Shown here: piece after piece, positions 17,190 through 24,596 of the stretch
How the letters are laid out: each line of letters starts with the position of its first letter
Position numbering within the stretch: the first letter of the stretch is position 1
Assembly: GCA_958296445.1 (NCBI GenBank)
Contig: OY282565.1
Coordinates: 1,033,936 to 1,097,935 of the forward strand
Direction: 5' to 3'
DNA: 64,000 bases
DNA from: an uncultured Dehalococcoidia bacterium
GTDB taxonomy: Bacteria > Chloroflexota > Dehalococcoidia > Lucifugimonadales > UBA3495
Program-made: the position numbers and the translations under genes
Notes under the pieces: model-generated
What the model was told of the DNA's origin: nothing
What the model saw: only the letters and a program-made list of their open reading frames with translations
Database searches by the model: none

Positions 17190-17219
17190 GGCCGCGCCCG
17201 TCAAGGAACGGGCGCGGCC
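17190..17219. other. Perfect 12-bp hairpin in DUF35 leader, copy 2
   Basis: GGCCGCGCCCGT (17190-17201), loop CAAGGA, ACGGGCGCGGCC (17208-17219). It lies downstream of the 48-aa gene of cargo B. There is no T-run, so it may be a factor-dependent stop, a leader structure or a recombination landmark. Between 17070 and 17304 nothing else is seen. Confidence 0.8.
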
Positions 17220-17304
17220 CGCGGGAGGAGCAAGGGGCAGGCTAATACCCAACATTGTGCAGGTAGCTGCCGTGTAGTGAATCGTTATTGGGAGACTCTG
17301 TAGG

Positions 17305-17451
17305 CTACTTGCCCTTCCCCGCTTTCAGTTTCTCGATATAGGCAATGAGGATGTTCACCTCCGAGTAATTGATTCGTCCAGAGGCAGAGAGTTTCACCAT
17401 CAGCATCCGGTAGGACTCATCGTCCAAGGGCGGTACAGGAAATTTTGGCAT
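17305..17451 (-). CDS. Small protein, 48 aa (cargo B)
   Basis: Not recognised. Starts MPKFPVPPLDDESYRMLMVK and ends in a lysine-rich helix (YIEKLKAGKGK). GGAGG lies 7 nt before ATG 17451, good support for translation. The upstream open frame to 17565 is not favoured. It is the last gene of the XRE-ImmA transcript, about 120 bp after ImmA, and may be a small effector or accessory protein of that pair. Confidence 0.55.
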   Translation of the reverse strand: MPKFPVPPLDDESYRMLMVKLSASGRINYSEVNILIAYIEKLKAGKGK

Positions 17452-17570
17452 TTTGCCTCCAAAATATGGGCTATGGGGTGTCTGTTGCCAGTGGTGTAGG
17501 CGATATTTTGACCGCCAATATGCTGATACGCGGATTAGCGTACCGCAGTAGTAAAAAAAGAGCAACCCCC

Positions 17571-18284
17571 TTATTTTTGATACAGGGATGGGCCTCGATG
17601 CTGATCGGTAATAATTCCGAACTGGGAAAGGCGCACCCGCGCGGCATCATGCGAGACACCAAACTTCGCCGCTGCCCGGCTGATTAACTTCGCACATTCG
17701 CCAGACCCCATAGCCACGCTTCCAAACACCTCCCATTCCTTGAAAGCTGCGCTGACCAGCTTTTTCAGCGACGTAGTAGGCATCAGCAGGGCACCAGACA
17801 TATACCCGGCTTGCCACTCCATCCAGTCGGTCTGTGATGCGCCAAGAATCCCCGCCCTTTTGCAACGCGGCCCCAATCCGTTATCCTCTCTGGGGAGGAG
17901 TGGCAGTTGGTGAAATTGCCACAGAAACCCGTGTAACTTTACGTGCCCTAGCTCATGGGTCAGGGTGGTCCTGAACCGATTGTTTCTGGGGCCAGAACTG
18001 TCTAGGTGCTCGGAAATTTTGACGGCAGGGTCTCTGTCTTTAAAAAACAGGGTCATTCCCTCCACGTCCTCTCCCTCCGGGTCGAGGTCGGCGTACTGGT
18101 CCAAATCTGAGGTGTGGTTTTCCACTAAGACCGTCAGGTCTTCCGTAGACACCGGAAAACTGACATGGCCGTATCGTTCACGCAGGAAGTCGGCTATCAA
18201 GCCCTCACTCAGGCTATCCAATTCATCTTGTTCGTAGTACGGACGCTCTGGGAATCGTCCTGTCCTGTCCTTTATCCAATTCAT
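17571..18284 (-). CDS. ImmA/IrrE family metallo-endopeptidase (cargo B)
   Basis: 237 aa. The zinc-peptidase motif HELGH is in RTTLTHELGHVKLHGF at about residues 108-123. A later EWQAGYMSGALLMP segment supplies the usual third-ligand region, and a C-terminal winged-helix-like part follows (AAAKFGVSHDAARVRLSQFG). Such proteases cleave an adjacent XRE repressor to switch on mobile-element genes or stress responses. The start overlaps the XRE stop by 4 bp (ATGA), so the two are translationally coupled. Less GC-rich than chromosomal neighbours. Confidence 0.9.
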   Translation of the reverse strand: MNWIKDRTGRFPERPYYEQDELDSLSEGLIADFLRERYGHVSFPVSTEDLTVLVENHTSDLDQYADLDPEGEDVEGMTLFFKDRDPAVKISEHLDSSGPRNNRFRTTLTHELGHVKLHGFLWQFHQLPLLPREDNGLGPRCKRAGILGASQTDWMEWQAGYMSGALLMPTTSLKKLVSAAFKEWEVFGSVAMGSGECAKLISRAAAKFGVSHDAARVRLSQFGIITDQHRGPSLYQK

Positions 18285-18598
18285 TGGCTGTTTCCTCTCA
18301 AATTGCGGCGGAACGTTTTCATTGCGTTGCTGATATTCTCCCTGTCCCTAGATAGCTCCAGCACGTCTGAAGAGAGCCTGCCCGCCAAGAAAAAGAGGTA
18401 GTCATCCTCCAAATCCAAAATTTTGGCAAGCTGGCCTATGATATGCTCACTAGGCGGATTGCGCCGGTCGTGCTCAATATCGTTGAGGTACTGTGCAGAA
18501 ATCGCCATACCGTCCTCTTTCAGTATCTTGGCGGCAACCTCTCTCTGGCTCAGTTGCCTGCCCTTGCGGGCTTGCGTAATCACATCTCCGAAAGTCAT
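18281..18598 (-). CDS. XRE family HTH transcriptional regulator (cargo B)
   Basis: 105 aa. The N-terminal helix-turn-helix spans about residues 1-65: FGDVITQARKGRQLSQREVA, then ISAQYLNDIEHDRRNPPSE. A short C-terminal tail is the likely ImmA cleavage region. ATG 18598 has AAGGAATGG upstream. A minus-strand promoter lies about 85 bp upstream. It is the first gene of the XRE-ImmA-48aa unit and is probably autoregulated. Confidence 0.9.
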   Translation of the reverse strand: MTFGDVITQARKGRQLSQREVAAKILKEDGMAISAQYLNDIEHDRRNPPSEHIIGQLAKILDLEDDYLFFLAGRLSSDVLELSRDRENISNAMKTFRRNLRGNSQ

Positions 18599-18682
18599 AT
18601 TTCCATTCCTTCTGGACGGCTCCAGTTCCCATCGGGCGGGTTGCCCAGAGTGGCGACGAGCCACCACAGTAGTTCGCAGTTA

Positions 18683-18711
18683 AGCGTATCAGCGGATTTT
18701 AAGTTTGTCAA
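18683..18711 (-). promoter_or_regulatory. Promoter for the XRE-ImmA unit
   Basis: On the minus strand, TTGACA (18711-18706), a 17-bp spacer and TACGCT (18688-18683) form a good sigma-70-type promoter reading into the XRE gene. Operator sites were not clearly seen. Confidence 0.6.
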
Positions 18712-18755
18712 GGGCAGCTTATCAACAAGACAAGATTGCTATGAGGGTAATTGTA

Positions 18756-19703
18756 ATGCGAATCGCGGTTATGGGCGCGGGCAGCGTCGGCGGCTACCTC
18801 GGCGGGATGCTGGCCCGGGGCGGGCATAACGTCTCGCTGATTGCCCGCGGCGAACATTTGGCGGCCATAGGGGAGCGGGGCCTGCGGGTGGTTCGGGATG
18901 CCGGGGAGTTTACCGTCCGCTGCGCCGCCACCGATGCCCCCGGCGATGTTGGGCCGGTGGAGCTGGTTCTGCTTACCGTCAAGACTTATCAGAACGCCGT
19001 TGCCGTGCCGGAAATGGCGCCGATGGTCGGCCCCGATACTGCCGTGCTTTGCCTGCAAAACGGCGTGGACAGCTATCTGGCCCCGGCGGCGGCTTTCGGC
19101 GCCGGGCGGGTGCTGGCCGGGGCGGTCTACATCGAAGCCGGAATGCCGTCGCCCGGCGTGGTGAGCCAGGCCGGCGGCGTGGTGCGCGTGGTGTTCGGCG
19201 AACCGGACGGCCCGGAACGCCCTGCCCCGGAGGGAGAGGGCGAATTGCCGGAGCGCGGGCGGGCCATCGCCGACGCCTTCAACGCCAGCGGCGTTCCGGC
19301 GGAGCTGGCCGCCGACATACGCGCCGGGCTGTGGGCCAAGTTCCTGTTCATCGCCACTATGGCCGGCGTGACCGCTATGGCCCGTCAAACCCTGGCCGAG
19401 CTGATGCCCCGCCCTGAGTGGCGCGAGGTGGTGGTGGGCTGCCTGCGGGAAGTCGAAGCCGCGGGCCGCGCCAACGGGGTCAACTTCCCGCCCGGCATCC
19501 ACGATACTACGCTGGCCTACATCGAGGACAACCTGGCCGACCTGCAAGCCTCGATGCACACCGACGTTTTGGCGGGCCGCCCGCTGGAGCTGGAAGCTCT
19601 GAACGGGGCCGTAGTCCGCGCGGGCCGGGCCGCCGGAGTGCCTACCCCCATCAACGACGTTATCTACGCGATGCTGAGGCCGCTGGCCGACGGGATTTCC
19701 TGA
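18756..19703 (+). CDS. panE: 2-dehydropantoate 2-reductase (ketopantoate reductase family)
   Basis: NADPH-dependent reduction of ketopantoate to pantoate in pantothenate/CoA synthesis, or a related 2-keto acid reductase; 315 aa. N-terminal Rossmann motif MGAGSVGGYLGG, then ELVLLTVKTYQ and LQNGVD with the conserved N/G. The C-terminal helical domain has LWAKFLFIATMAGVTAMARQ, where the conserved Lys lies, and SSM-like ASMHTDVLAGRPLELEALNG. GAGGG lies about 9 nt before ATG 18756. Its first 233 bp are duplicated at 16768, bounding cargo B on the left. Whether it is the true PanE or a paralogue cannot be told. Confidence 0.87.
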   Translation: MRIAVMGAGSVGGYLGGMLARGGHNVSLIARGEHLAAIGERGLRVVRDAGEFTVRCAATDAPGDVGPVELVLLTVKTYQNAVAVPEMAPMVGPDTAVLCLQNGVDSYLAPAAAFGAGRVLAGAVYIEAGMPSPGVVSQAGGVVRVVFGEPDGPERPAPEGEGELPERGRAIADAFNASGVPAELAADIRAGLWAKFLFIATMAGVTAMARQTLAELMPRPEWREVVVGCLREVEAAGRANGVNFPPGIHDTTLAYIEDNLADLQASMHTDVLAGRPLELEALNGAVVRAGRAAGVPTPINDVIYAMLRPLADGIS

Positions 19704-19857
19704 GCGGGAATGACCGGGCGCGGGCGGGAATGACGGGGGCGCAGCGATGGCGGCGTTGCCAGCGCGGGTTGGGAATAGCAATGGCGGCATTCTTTTGACA
19801 CCTTCTTAGCCCGCCCTTAGTATGGGAAAGAAATAATCGAACCCGGAGGTTACGGCT

Positions 19858-20310
19858 ATGGAAGCGAGTATGGTGTCCCACATCGCCATCTGTGTGCGCG
19901 ACGTTGAGGCGTCCTTGGTCTTTTACCGCGACATTCTGGGCATGACGGTGGACTTTGACCAGGTTCAGGACACTACCACCGGGGGGTTGCCCAGCATCTA
20001 CCAGCACGCCCGCAAGACCCGGCGCACTACCCACGTCCGCTATGGGCCGGACAAGACCGCCCCGTCGCTGGTGCTTACCTGCCACCCCGGCGAGGAACCC
20101 GACGGCGGGCCGATCAAGCTGGACCAAGTGGGAATCAGCCATATATCCTTCACTGTTCCCGACGTCAAGGCTCTGGCCGAGGAGCTGACCGGCAAGGGCG
20201 TCGAGCTGGCGGCCCCGCTGGAAGCATTCACCGCCCCCGATGGGCGGGTCAGCAGCATCTTTGTATACGACCCCGACGGCATTCTGGTGCAGTTCGATGA
20301 CCATGGTTAA
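19858..20310 (+). CDS. VOC family (glyoxalase/extradiol dioxygenase fold) protein
   Basis: 150 aa, one full VOC module pair. The first strand has VSHIAICVRDVEASLVFYRD and the second half starts ISHISFTVPDVKALAEEL, ending YDPDGILVQF with the usual metal-binding glutamate replaced by Gln. GGAGG lies 8 nt before the ATG. It stands alone. The missing C-terminal glutamate suggests a binding or non-standard catalytic role; the substrate is unknown. Confidence 0.85.
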   Translation: MEASMVSHIAICVRDVEASLVFYRDILGMTVDFDQVQDTTTGGLPSIYQHARKTRRTTHVRYGPDKTAPSLVLTCHPGEEPDGGPIKLDQVGISHISFTVPDVKALAEELTGKGVELAAPLEAFTAPDGRVSSIFVYDPDGILVQFDDHG

Positions 20311-20375
20311 CCGGCGGGGGCTAACCGGCCGGGGGCTAACCGGCGGCTAATGATGTTTCCCAAAGGATGTATCTG

Positions 20376-20996
20376 ATGACTACCGCCCGGCAGGAACAGT
20401 CAAGCCACGCCGACCGCCACGACCTAGACAAGCTGGCCCGCTGGAAAGCCGGGCTGGACGCGCCGGACATCCTGAGTTCGTCGAAGGACGGCGTGGCGGC
20501 CGGGTTCCCGGTGTGCGCCGTCTTTCTGGTGTCGCCGGAAGACCGCGCCGCCCATGACATTTTCCGGCGCTACCGCTCGGCTTTCGAGGAGCTGGGCGGC
20601 GGCTTTCACCATTTGGTGATTTTCGGGCAGCACGGAATCTCAACCACGCTGACGGTGTTCTTGGCCGAGCTGGGGTTGGAACCGGGCAGCGTTCCGTTGC
20701 TGGCCGTTGTGCCATTGGATGTAGCCGGGGACGTAACCGGGGACATAGCCGGGCCGCCGGACGGGGCGGGGCGCGTCTGCTGTCTGAACTTGCCCAAAGG
20801 GGAGCGGGATGGGGAGTTGGACGATTCGCAAAGCTGGGGAACCGCCCTTGAGTTGATTCGCGCGGCGGCTGCCGGAACCGCGCCCCGGCCTATACCCCTC
20901 GAGGGTGTGGTTGGGGCCGTCGGGGGCGCCTTTCGCTGCGGCTCTCTGGCCGGGGCGGTGGACAGCGTTCTGGAGCGGCTGGGCGGCGCGGAGTAG
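20376..20996 (+). CDS. Hypothetical protein
   Basis: Not recognised; 206 aa. AAAGG lies 10 nt before ATG 20376 (20367 is an alternative). The segment PVCAVFLVSPEDRAAHDIFR, then HHLVIFGQHGISTTLTVFLA, reads as an alpha/beta domain. The latter half is variable, including two DVAGDVTGDIAG-type repeats, and it ends in a helix (GAVDSVLERLGG). Composition and codon use match neighbouring genes, so it is likely real. Confidence 0.6.
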   Translation: MTTARQEQSSHADRHDLDKLARWKAGLDAPDILSSSKDGVAAGFPVCAVFLVSPEDRAAHDIFRRYRSAFEELGGGFHHLVIFGQHGISTTLTVFLAELGLEPGSVPLLAVVPLDVAGDVTGDIAGPPDGAGRVCCLNLPKGERDGELDDSQSWGTALELIRAAAAGTAPRPIPLEGVVGAVGGAFRCGSLAGAVDSVLERLGGAE

Positions 20997-21010
20997 GGGC
21001 GGGTTCCCGC

Positions 21011-21145
21011 CTTCGCGGGAATGACGGGGTTTCGCGGGAGTGACGGGGTTTCGGTGTAATGATGGGTTTAGGGTGATTGACTGGATTTCGCTGTAATGAT
21101 GGGGTTTCGCTGGAGTGACGGCGTTTCGGGGGAGTGACGGATTTT
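21011..21145. repeat. Degenerate ~19-bp tandem repeat
   Basis: About seven units resembling TTTCGCGGGAGTGACGGGG, with changes such as CTGTAATGATGGGG. It lies between the hypothetical gene and the DUF2182 gene. The units share CGGGAATGACGG with other intergenic repeats (19.7 kb). No gene is seen in 20997-21198. Confidence 0.85.
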
Positions 21146-21198
21146 GACGCAAGGGCGGGTGGGACGCCGGGCGGGCGGCCTTTGCCTGCGGGCGGGGT

Positions 21199-22029
21199 TT
21201 ATAGTGCGGCGTTGGCAATTGCCCATATTCCCCAGGCGGCCAGCAGGATGCCGGTGGCGCGGCTTACCCACTCGCCCATCGGCGCGATTTTTTCGGCCAG
21301 CACGAAGGCGGCTAGGGCGGCGATCCATAGCAGGTTCATCACGCCCAGCACGAACAGCAGCAGCATCAGCGCCCAGCAGCAGCCTAGGCAGAACGCGCCA
21401 TGCTCCAGTCCCATTCGCAACGCGCCCCGGCGTCCTTCCCGCCACGAGGTCATCAGGAATCCCATTGGGGTGCGGCATTGCTTGAGGCAGGCGTACTTCA
21501 GCGGGCTCCACTGGAACGCTCCGGCGGCCAGTAGCAGCGCCCCGCCCAAGTACCCGCTGGTGGATGCGCCCATCATCGAAGACAGCAGCGATGCTTGGTG
21601 CAGGCCCCAGTTGCCCAGCGTCGCCGCCAAGGCGAAGGCCGTCCAGACGATGACGTATCCGGCAAGGAAAACCCCGGTAGGCACATAGGGCGCTTCCCGC
21701 TCCCGCCGCTTGCGGTTGACTGCGGCGAACATCACCAGCATCGGCGCGGCGGAGGGGGCCATCATCGCCAGCATCATCACTGCCCACATCAGGAACATCA
21801 GGCCGAAGTCGGCGGCGCTCCACGAGCGCGTATCGGCCATCGCCATGCCCATACCCATATCGCCCATACCCGCGCCGGTTCCGGCCAAGTAGACCATATA
21901 GGCCCAGGCGATGGCGGCGATAACGATGATGGCGGCGACTACGATGGCCCGGTCGCGGCGCAACGCCCGCTCCAGGGCCGAGGGAGCAGCAGGGGCGGCG
22001 GCTGGGTTGTGCGGGCGGCCGGTCGTCAA
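21199..22029 (-). CDS. DUF2182 integral membrane protein (putative metal-binding)
   Basis: About 276 aa with six or so membrane helices. Typical DUF2182 features: a first helix after the basic RALRRDRA, FMLWAVMMLAMMAPSAAPML (Met-rich, seen here as FLMWAVMMLAMMAPSAAPML), WSPLKYACLKQCRTPM, and the Cys-rich HGAFCLGCCWALMLLL. The Met/Cys/His clusters suggest metal binding; the family is often linked to copper or to unknown membrane oxidation chemistry. The open frame reaches 22143, but the extra residues look non-coding; TTG 22029 with AGGAG at 11 nt is preferred. It stands alone. Confidence 0.8.
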   Translation of the reverse strand: MTTGRPHNPAAAPAAPSALERALRRDRAIVVAAIIVIAAIAWAYMVYLAGTGAGMGDMGMGMAMADTRSWSAADFGLMFLMWAVMMLAMMAPSAAPMLVMFAAVNRKRREREAPYVPTGVFLAGYVIVWTAFALAATLGNWGLHQASLLSSMMGASTSGYLGGALLLAAGAFQWSPLKYACLKQCRTPMGFLMTSWREGRRGALRMGLEHGAFCLGCCWALMLLLFVLGVMNLLWIAALAAFVLAEKIAPMGEWVSRATGILLAAWGIWAIANAAL

Positions 22030-22194
22030 GGGATTGAACGCTCCTGGGGGCTGTCTTTCGCTTGCCGGGACGTTAGGAATGATAGACGGCTTGCTTAGGA
22101 ATGATAGATAGCGGAAATAGATTCGCAGTATACAGCATCGCACGCTTCGTCTACGGCTAGGGGTGGAGCGTATTTTCGGCGGGGGGCCTGGGGT

Positions 22195-22470
22195 TCGCGC
22201 ATAGGGGGGTTGCCTCTGGGGCTCAGGATTTTTTGATTTTCACGGACATTTTCGGACATTTCTGGACATTTGGGCTGTTGGGTTGGGCGGAATTTTTTGA
22301 TTTCTCTCCCATTTCCCCCCATTTTCTCCCATTCTTGGGTTGGTGGCTGGATTTTTGATTTCTCTGCCGTTCCGGGTTGGCAGCCGGGTTGGGGCGGGTT
22401 GTTTGGGGTGGGCGGTTATTCAGGTATTATGTTAGTGGGGCGCAATCGGGGTTGGCAAGGGGCAGGTGTC
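22195..22470. repeat. Long dispersed repeat, copy 2 (inverse of 7.1-7.5 kb)
   Basis: Contains GATTTTTTGATTTTCACGGA, CATTTTCGGACATTTCTGGA, TTTGATTTCTCTCCCATTTC and, further on, GGTATTATGTTAG and GTTGGCAAGGGGCAGGTGTC. These are the complements, in reverse order, of blocks at 7100-7485. Confidence 0.85.
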
Positions 22471-22574
22471 AGGAAATTGCGGGGGTGGGTGGGGGGAGTT
22501 GTCGGCCTGGGGGTGAAGGGTTGGGTTGGGGTGCAGGTTTTGATGGCGACTTTCTTAGAAGGGGCTTGTTGCCC

Positions 22575-22945
22575 AAGGTGGGATTCTTCGCTTTGCTCAG
22601 AATGACAGACGGGGGGGATTTTTTAATCGTCTTGTACGGGCCTGGGGGTGGTGATTGGGCGGGGGGAAGGGTCTTGTTGCCGGGGGTGGGATTCTTCGCT
22701 TTGCTCAGAATGACAGGTAGTTGCTCGGAATGACGGACAGTTGATTAGAATTACGGACGGGGGACGCCCCCACCCTAACCCTCCCCCTCCGGGGGAGGGG
22801 ATTTTTAATCGTCTTGTACGGGTCTGGGGGTGGTGATTGGGCGCGGGTGGGTGATTGGGCGGGGGGAAGGGGCTTGTTGCCAGGGGTGGGATTCTTCGCT
22901 TTGCTCAGAATGACAGGTAGTTGCTCAGAATGACAGGTAGGGGGA
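22575..22945. repeat. Cluster of REP-like and GGGGGAGGG repeats
   Basis: GGGATTCTTCGCTTTGCTCA followed by GAATGACAG occurs near 22580, 22688 and 22889, with additional GCTC(G/A)GAATGACAG half units. One CACCCTAACCCTCCCCCTCC element is at 22762-22805. ATTTTTAATCGTCTTGTACG occurs twice (about 22620 and 22800). No gene is seen from 22030 to 23071. Confidence 0.85.
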
Positions 22946-22996
22946 GGGGATGGTTGCTTGGGGTGGTGGGGGATTTCGTGATGGTTGCGGGGGGGG

Positions 22997-23049
22997 GATT
23001 GCGCTTGACCCGTGATTGCGCTTGACCCTATGTTGAGTAGTGCTATAAT
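22997..23049 (+). promoter_or_regulatory. Promoter with 15-bp direct repeat, Mo hydroxylase operon
   Basis: GATTGCGCTTGACCC occurs at 22997-23011 and 23014-23028. The second copy contains the -35 hexamer TTGACC (23022-23027), followed by a 16-bp spacer and a perfect TATAAT (23044-23049). The direct repeat with 17-bp period could be a regulator site overlapping the -35. Confidence 0.7.
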
Positions 23050-23071
23050 TCAGGCCGCAGGAGGTGGGCAA

Positions 23072-23947
23072 TTGGAAGCATTTGATTTTGTAGCTCCGAA
23101 GAGTATCGAGGCGGCGGTTTCGATACTGAATGAGAATGGCGATCGGGCCAGGATTATCGCCGGCGGCACCGACATCCTCGTGATGATGCGGGCCGGGCGG
23201 CGGCTGGCCGATGTGGTGCTGGATGTGAAGGGCATCCCTGAACTCGATGAAATGTCCTACAGCCCGGAAGGGGGACTGACCCTGGGCGCAGCCGTGCCAT
23301 GCTATCGCATATACCAGGACGAGGCCATTTCTGCGGCCTATCCGGGGCTGGTTGACGCGGCGTCGCTGATTGGCGGCATCCAGATTCAGGGGCGGGCCAG
23401 CATCGGCGGCAACCTGTGTAACGCCGCGCCCAGCGGCGACTCCATACCGGCGGTCATCGCGCTGAACGGCGTCTGCAACGTCGCCGGGCCCAACGGAACC
23501 AGGCAGATAGCCGCGGAGGATTTCTGCACCGCGCCGGGCCAGAACGCGCTGCAACAGGGGGAGATGCTGGTTTCAGTATCCTTTCCCGCGCCCGTCGCCA
23601 ATTCGGGCGCCAATTACCAGCGGTTCATTCCGCGCAACGAAATGGACATCGCCGTGGCCGGGGTGGGCAGTTCGGTAGTGCTGGACGCCTCGGGGGAGAA
23701 TTTCGTATCGGGCCGGGTGGCGCTGGCCTCGGTTGCGCCTACGCCGGTGTTTTCCCGGGCCGCGGGGGACAGCCTGGCGGGCAAGCCGGTTTCCGACGAG
23801 GCGATTCGGGAGGCTTCGGAGCTGGCGATGGCCGACGCCGTACCCATTAACGATATGCGCGGCACCATCCGCCAGCGGATTCACCTTATCGGCGTGTTGA
23901 CGCGCCGCACTCTCAATAACGCTGTCGAGCGGGCCAGGGGAGGCTAG
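23072..23947 (+). CDS. FAD-binding subunit of a molybdenum hydroxylase
   Basis: 291 aa, CoxM/CutM type, which passes electrons from the 2Fe-2S subunit to FAD and an external acceptor. FAD motifs: RIIAGGTDILVMMR at about residues 30-43 and the second loop ASIGGNLCNAAPSGD at about 110-124. AGGAGG (23059-23064) lies 7 nt before TTG 23072, a strong reason for that start over GTG/ATG further up. It is the first gene of the M-S-L operon; the 2Fe-2S gene begins 3 bp after the stop. Confidence 0.9.
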   Translation: MEAFDFVAPKSIEAAVSILNENGDRARIIAGGTDILVMMRAGRRLADVVLDVKGIPELDEMSYSPEGGLTLGAAVPCYRIYQDEAISAAYPGLVDAASLIGGIQIQGRASIGGNLCNAAPSGDSIPAVIALNGVCNVAGPNGTRQIAAEDFCTAPGQNALQQGEMLVSVSFPAPVANSGANYQRFIPRNEMDIAVAGVGSSVVLDASGENFVSGRVALASVAPTPVFSRAAGDSLAGKPVSDEAIREASELAMADAVPINDMRGTIRQRIHLIGVLTRRTLNNAVERARGG

Positions 23948-23950
23948 AGG

Positions 23951-24427
23951 ATGCCCGGAGTTGTTCACGTTCAGGCAAAAATTAACGGCGAGGACACCAA
24001 CTTTCTGTGCGAGCCGCGTCAGAGCTTGCTGGAAGTGCTGCGGGATGTCCTCGGTATGACCGGCACCAAAGAGGGATGCAACGACGGCAACTGCGGCGCC
24101 TGCACTGTTGTGCTGGACGGGCGCATCGTTGACTCCTGCCTAGTGCTGGGCGTCGAAGCCCAGGGCCGGGAGGTACAGACCATTGAGGGGATGGCCTCGC
24201 CCGGCGGGTTGCACCCGTTGCAGCAGTCTTTCTTGGAGAACGCCGCGTTGCAGTGCGGCATCTGCACTCCCGGTTTCCTGCTGGCGTCCCGCGCTCTGCT
24301 GGACGCCGAACCGGACGCCGACGAGGGGCGGATTCGCCACTGGCTGGCCGGGAATCTGTGCCGTTGCACCGGCTACGACAAAATCGTCCGCGCCGTGATT
24401 CAGGTCAGCACCGCGCCGGAAAAGTAA
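23951..24427 (+). CDS. 2Fe-2S subunit of a molybdenum hydroxylase
   Basis: 158 aa, CoxS/CutS type. The N-terminal plant-ferredoxin-like domain has CNDGNCGACTVVLDG, and the C-terminal helical domain has CGICTPGF and CRCTGYDKI, giving the two 2Fe-2S clusters that link molybdopterin and FAD. AGGGGAGG lies 7 nt upstream of the ATG, inside the previous gene's end. Length is normal for the family. Confidence 0.95.
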   Translation: MPGVVHVQAKINGEDTNFLCEPRQSLLEVLRDVLGMTGTKEGCNDGNCGACTVVLDGRIVDSCLVLGVEAQGREVQTIEGMASPGGLHPLQQSFLENAALQCGICTPGFLLASRALLDAEPDADEGRIRHWLAGNLCRCTGYDKIVRAVIQVSTAPEK

Positions 24428-24461
24428 CCGGCGGCATTTCAAGCGGATTCAAGGCAATTCA

Positions 24462-24491
24462 GAAAGGCGGCTCTCAACCGGGCCGCCTTTC
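24462..24491. other. Intra-operon hairpin between 2Fe-2S and Mo subunit genes
   Basis: GAAAGGCGGC (24462-24471), 10-nt loop, GCCGCCTTTC (24482-24491). It sits in the 169-bp gap inside the operon. With no T-run it is more likely an RNA-processing or attenuating structure than a full terminator. Confidence 0.6.
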
Positions 24492-24596
24492 CGATATAAC
24501 CCTTATAACCCTGTCGTCGTTCCCGGACTTACGGGAAACATTACCGCCACGGCTTTCCCCAAGGGGGAGATTTTGCCAGTACAGAGGTGACCGGCA

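Noticed and set aside
17190..17219. Standard intrinsic terminator
   Set aside because: Strong hairpin but no T-run on either strand; kept as a structure of unknown role.
17190..17219. Integron attC site
   Set aside because: No R'/R'' core sites and no integrase; the arms are simply GC-rich.
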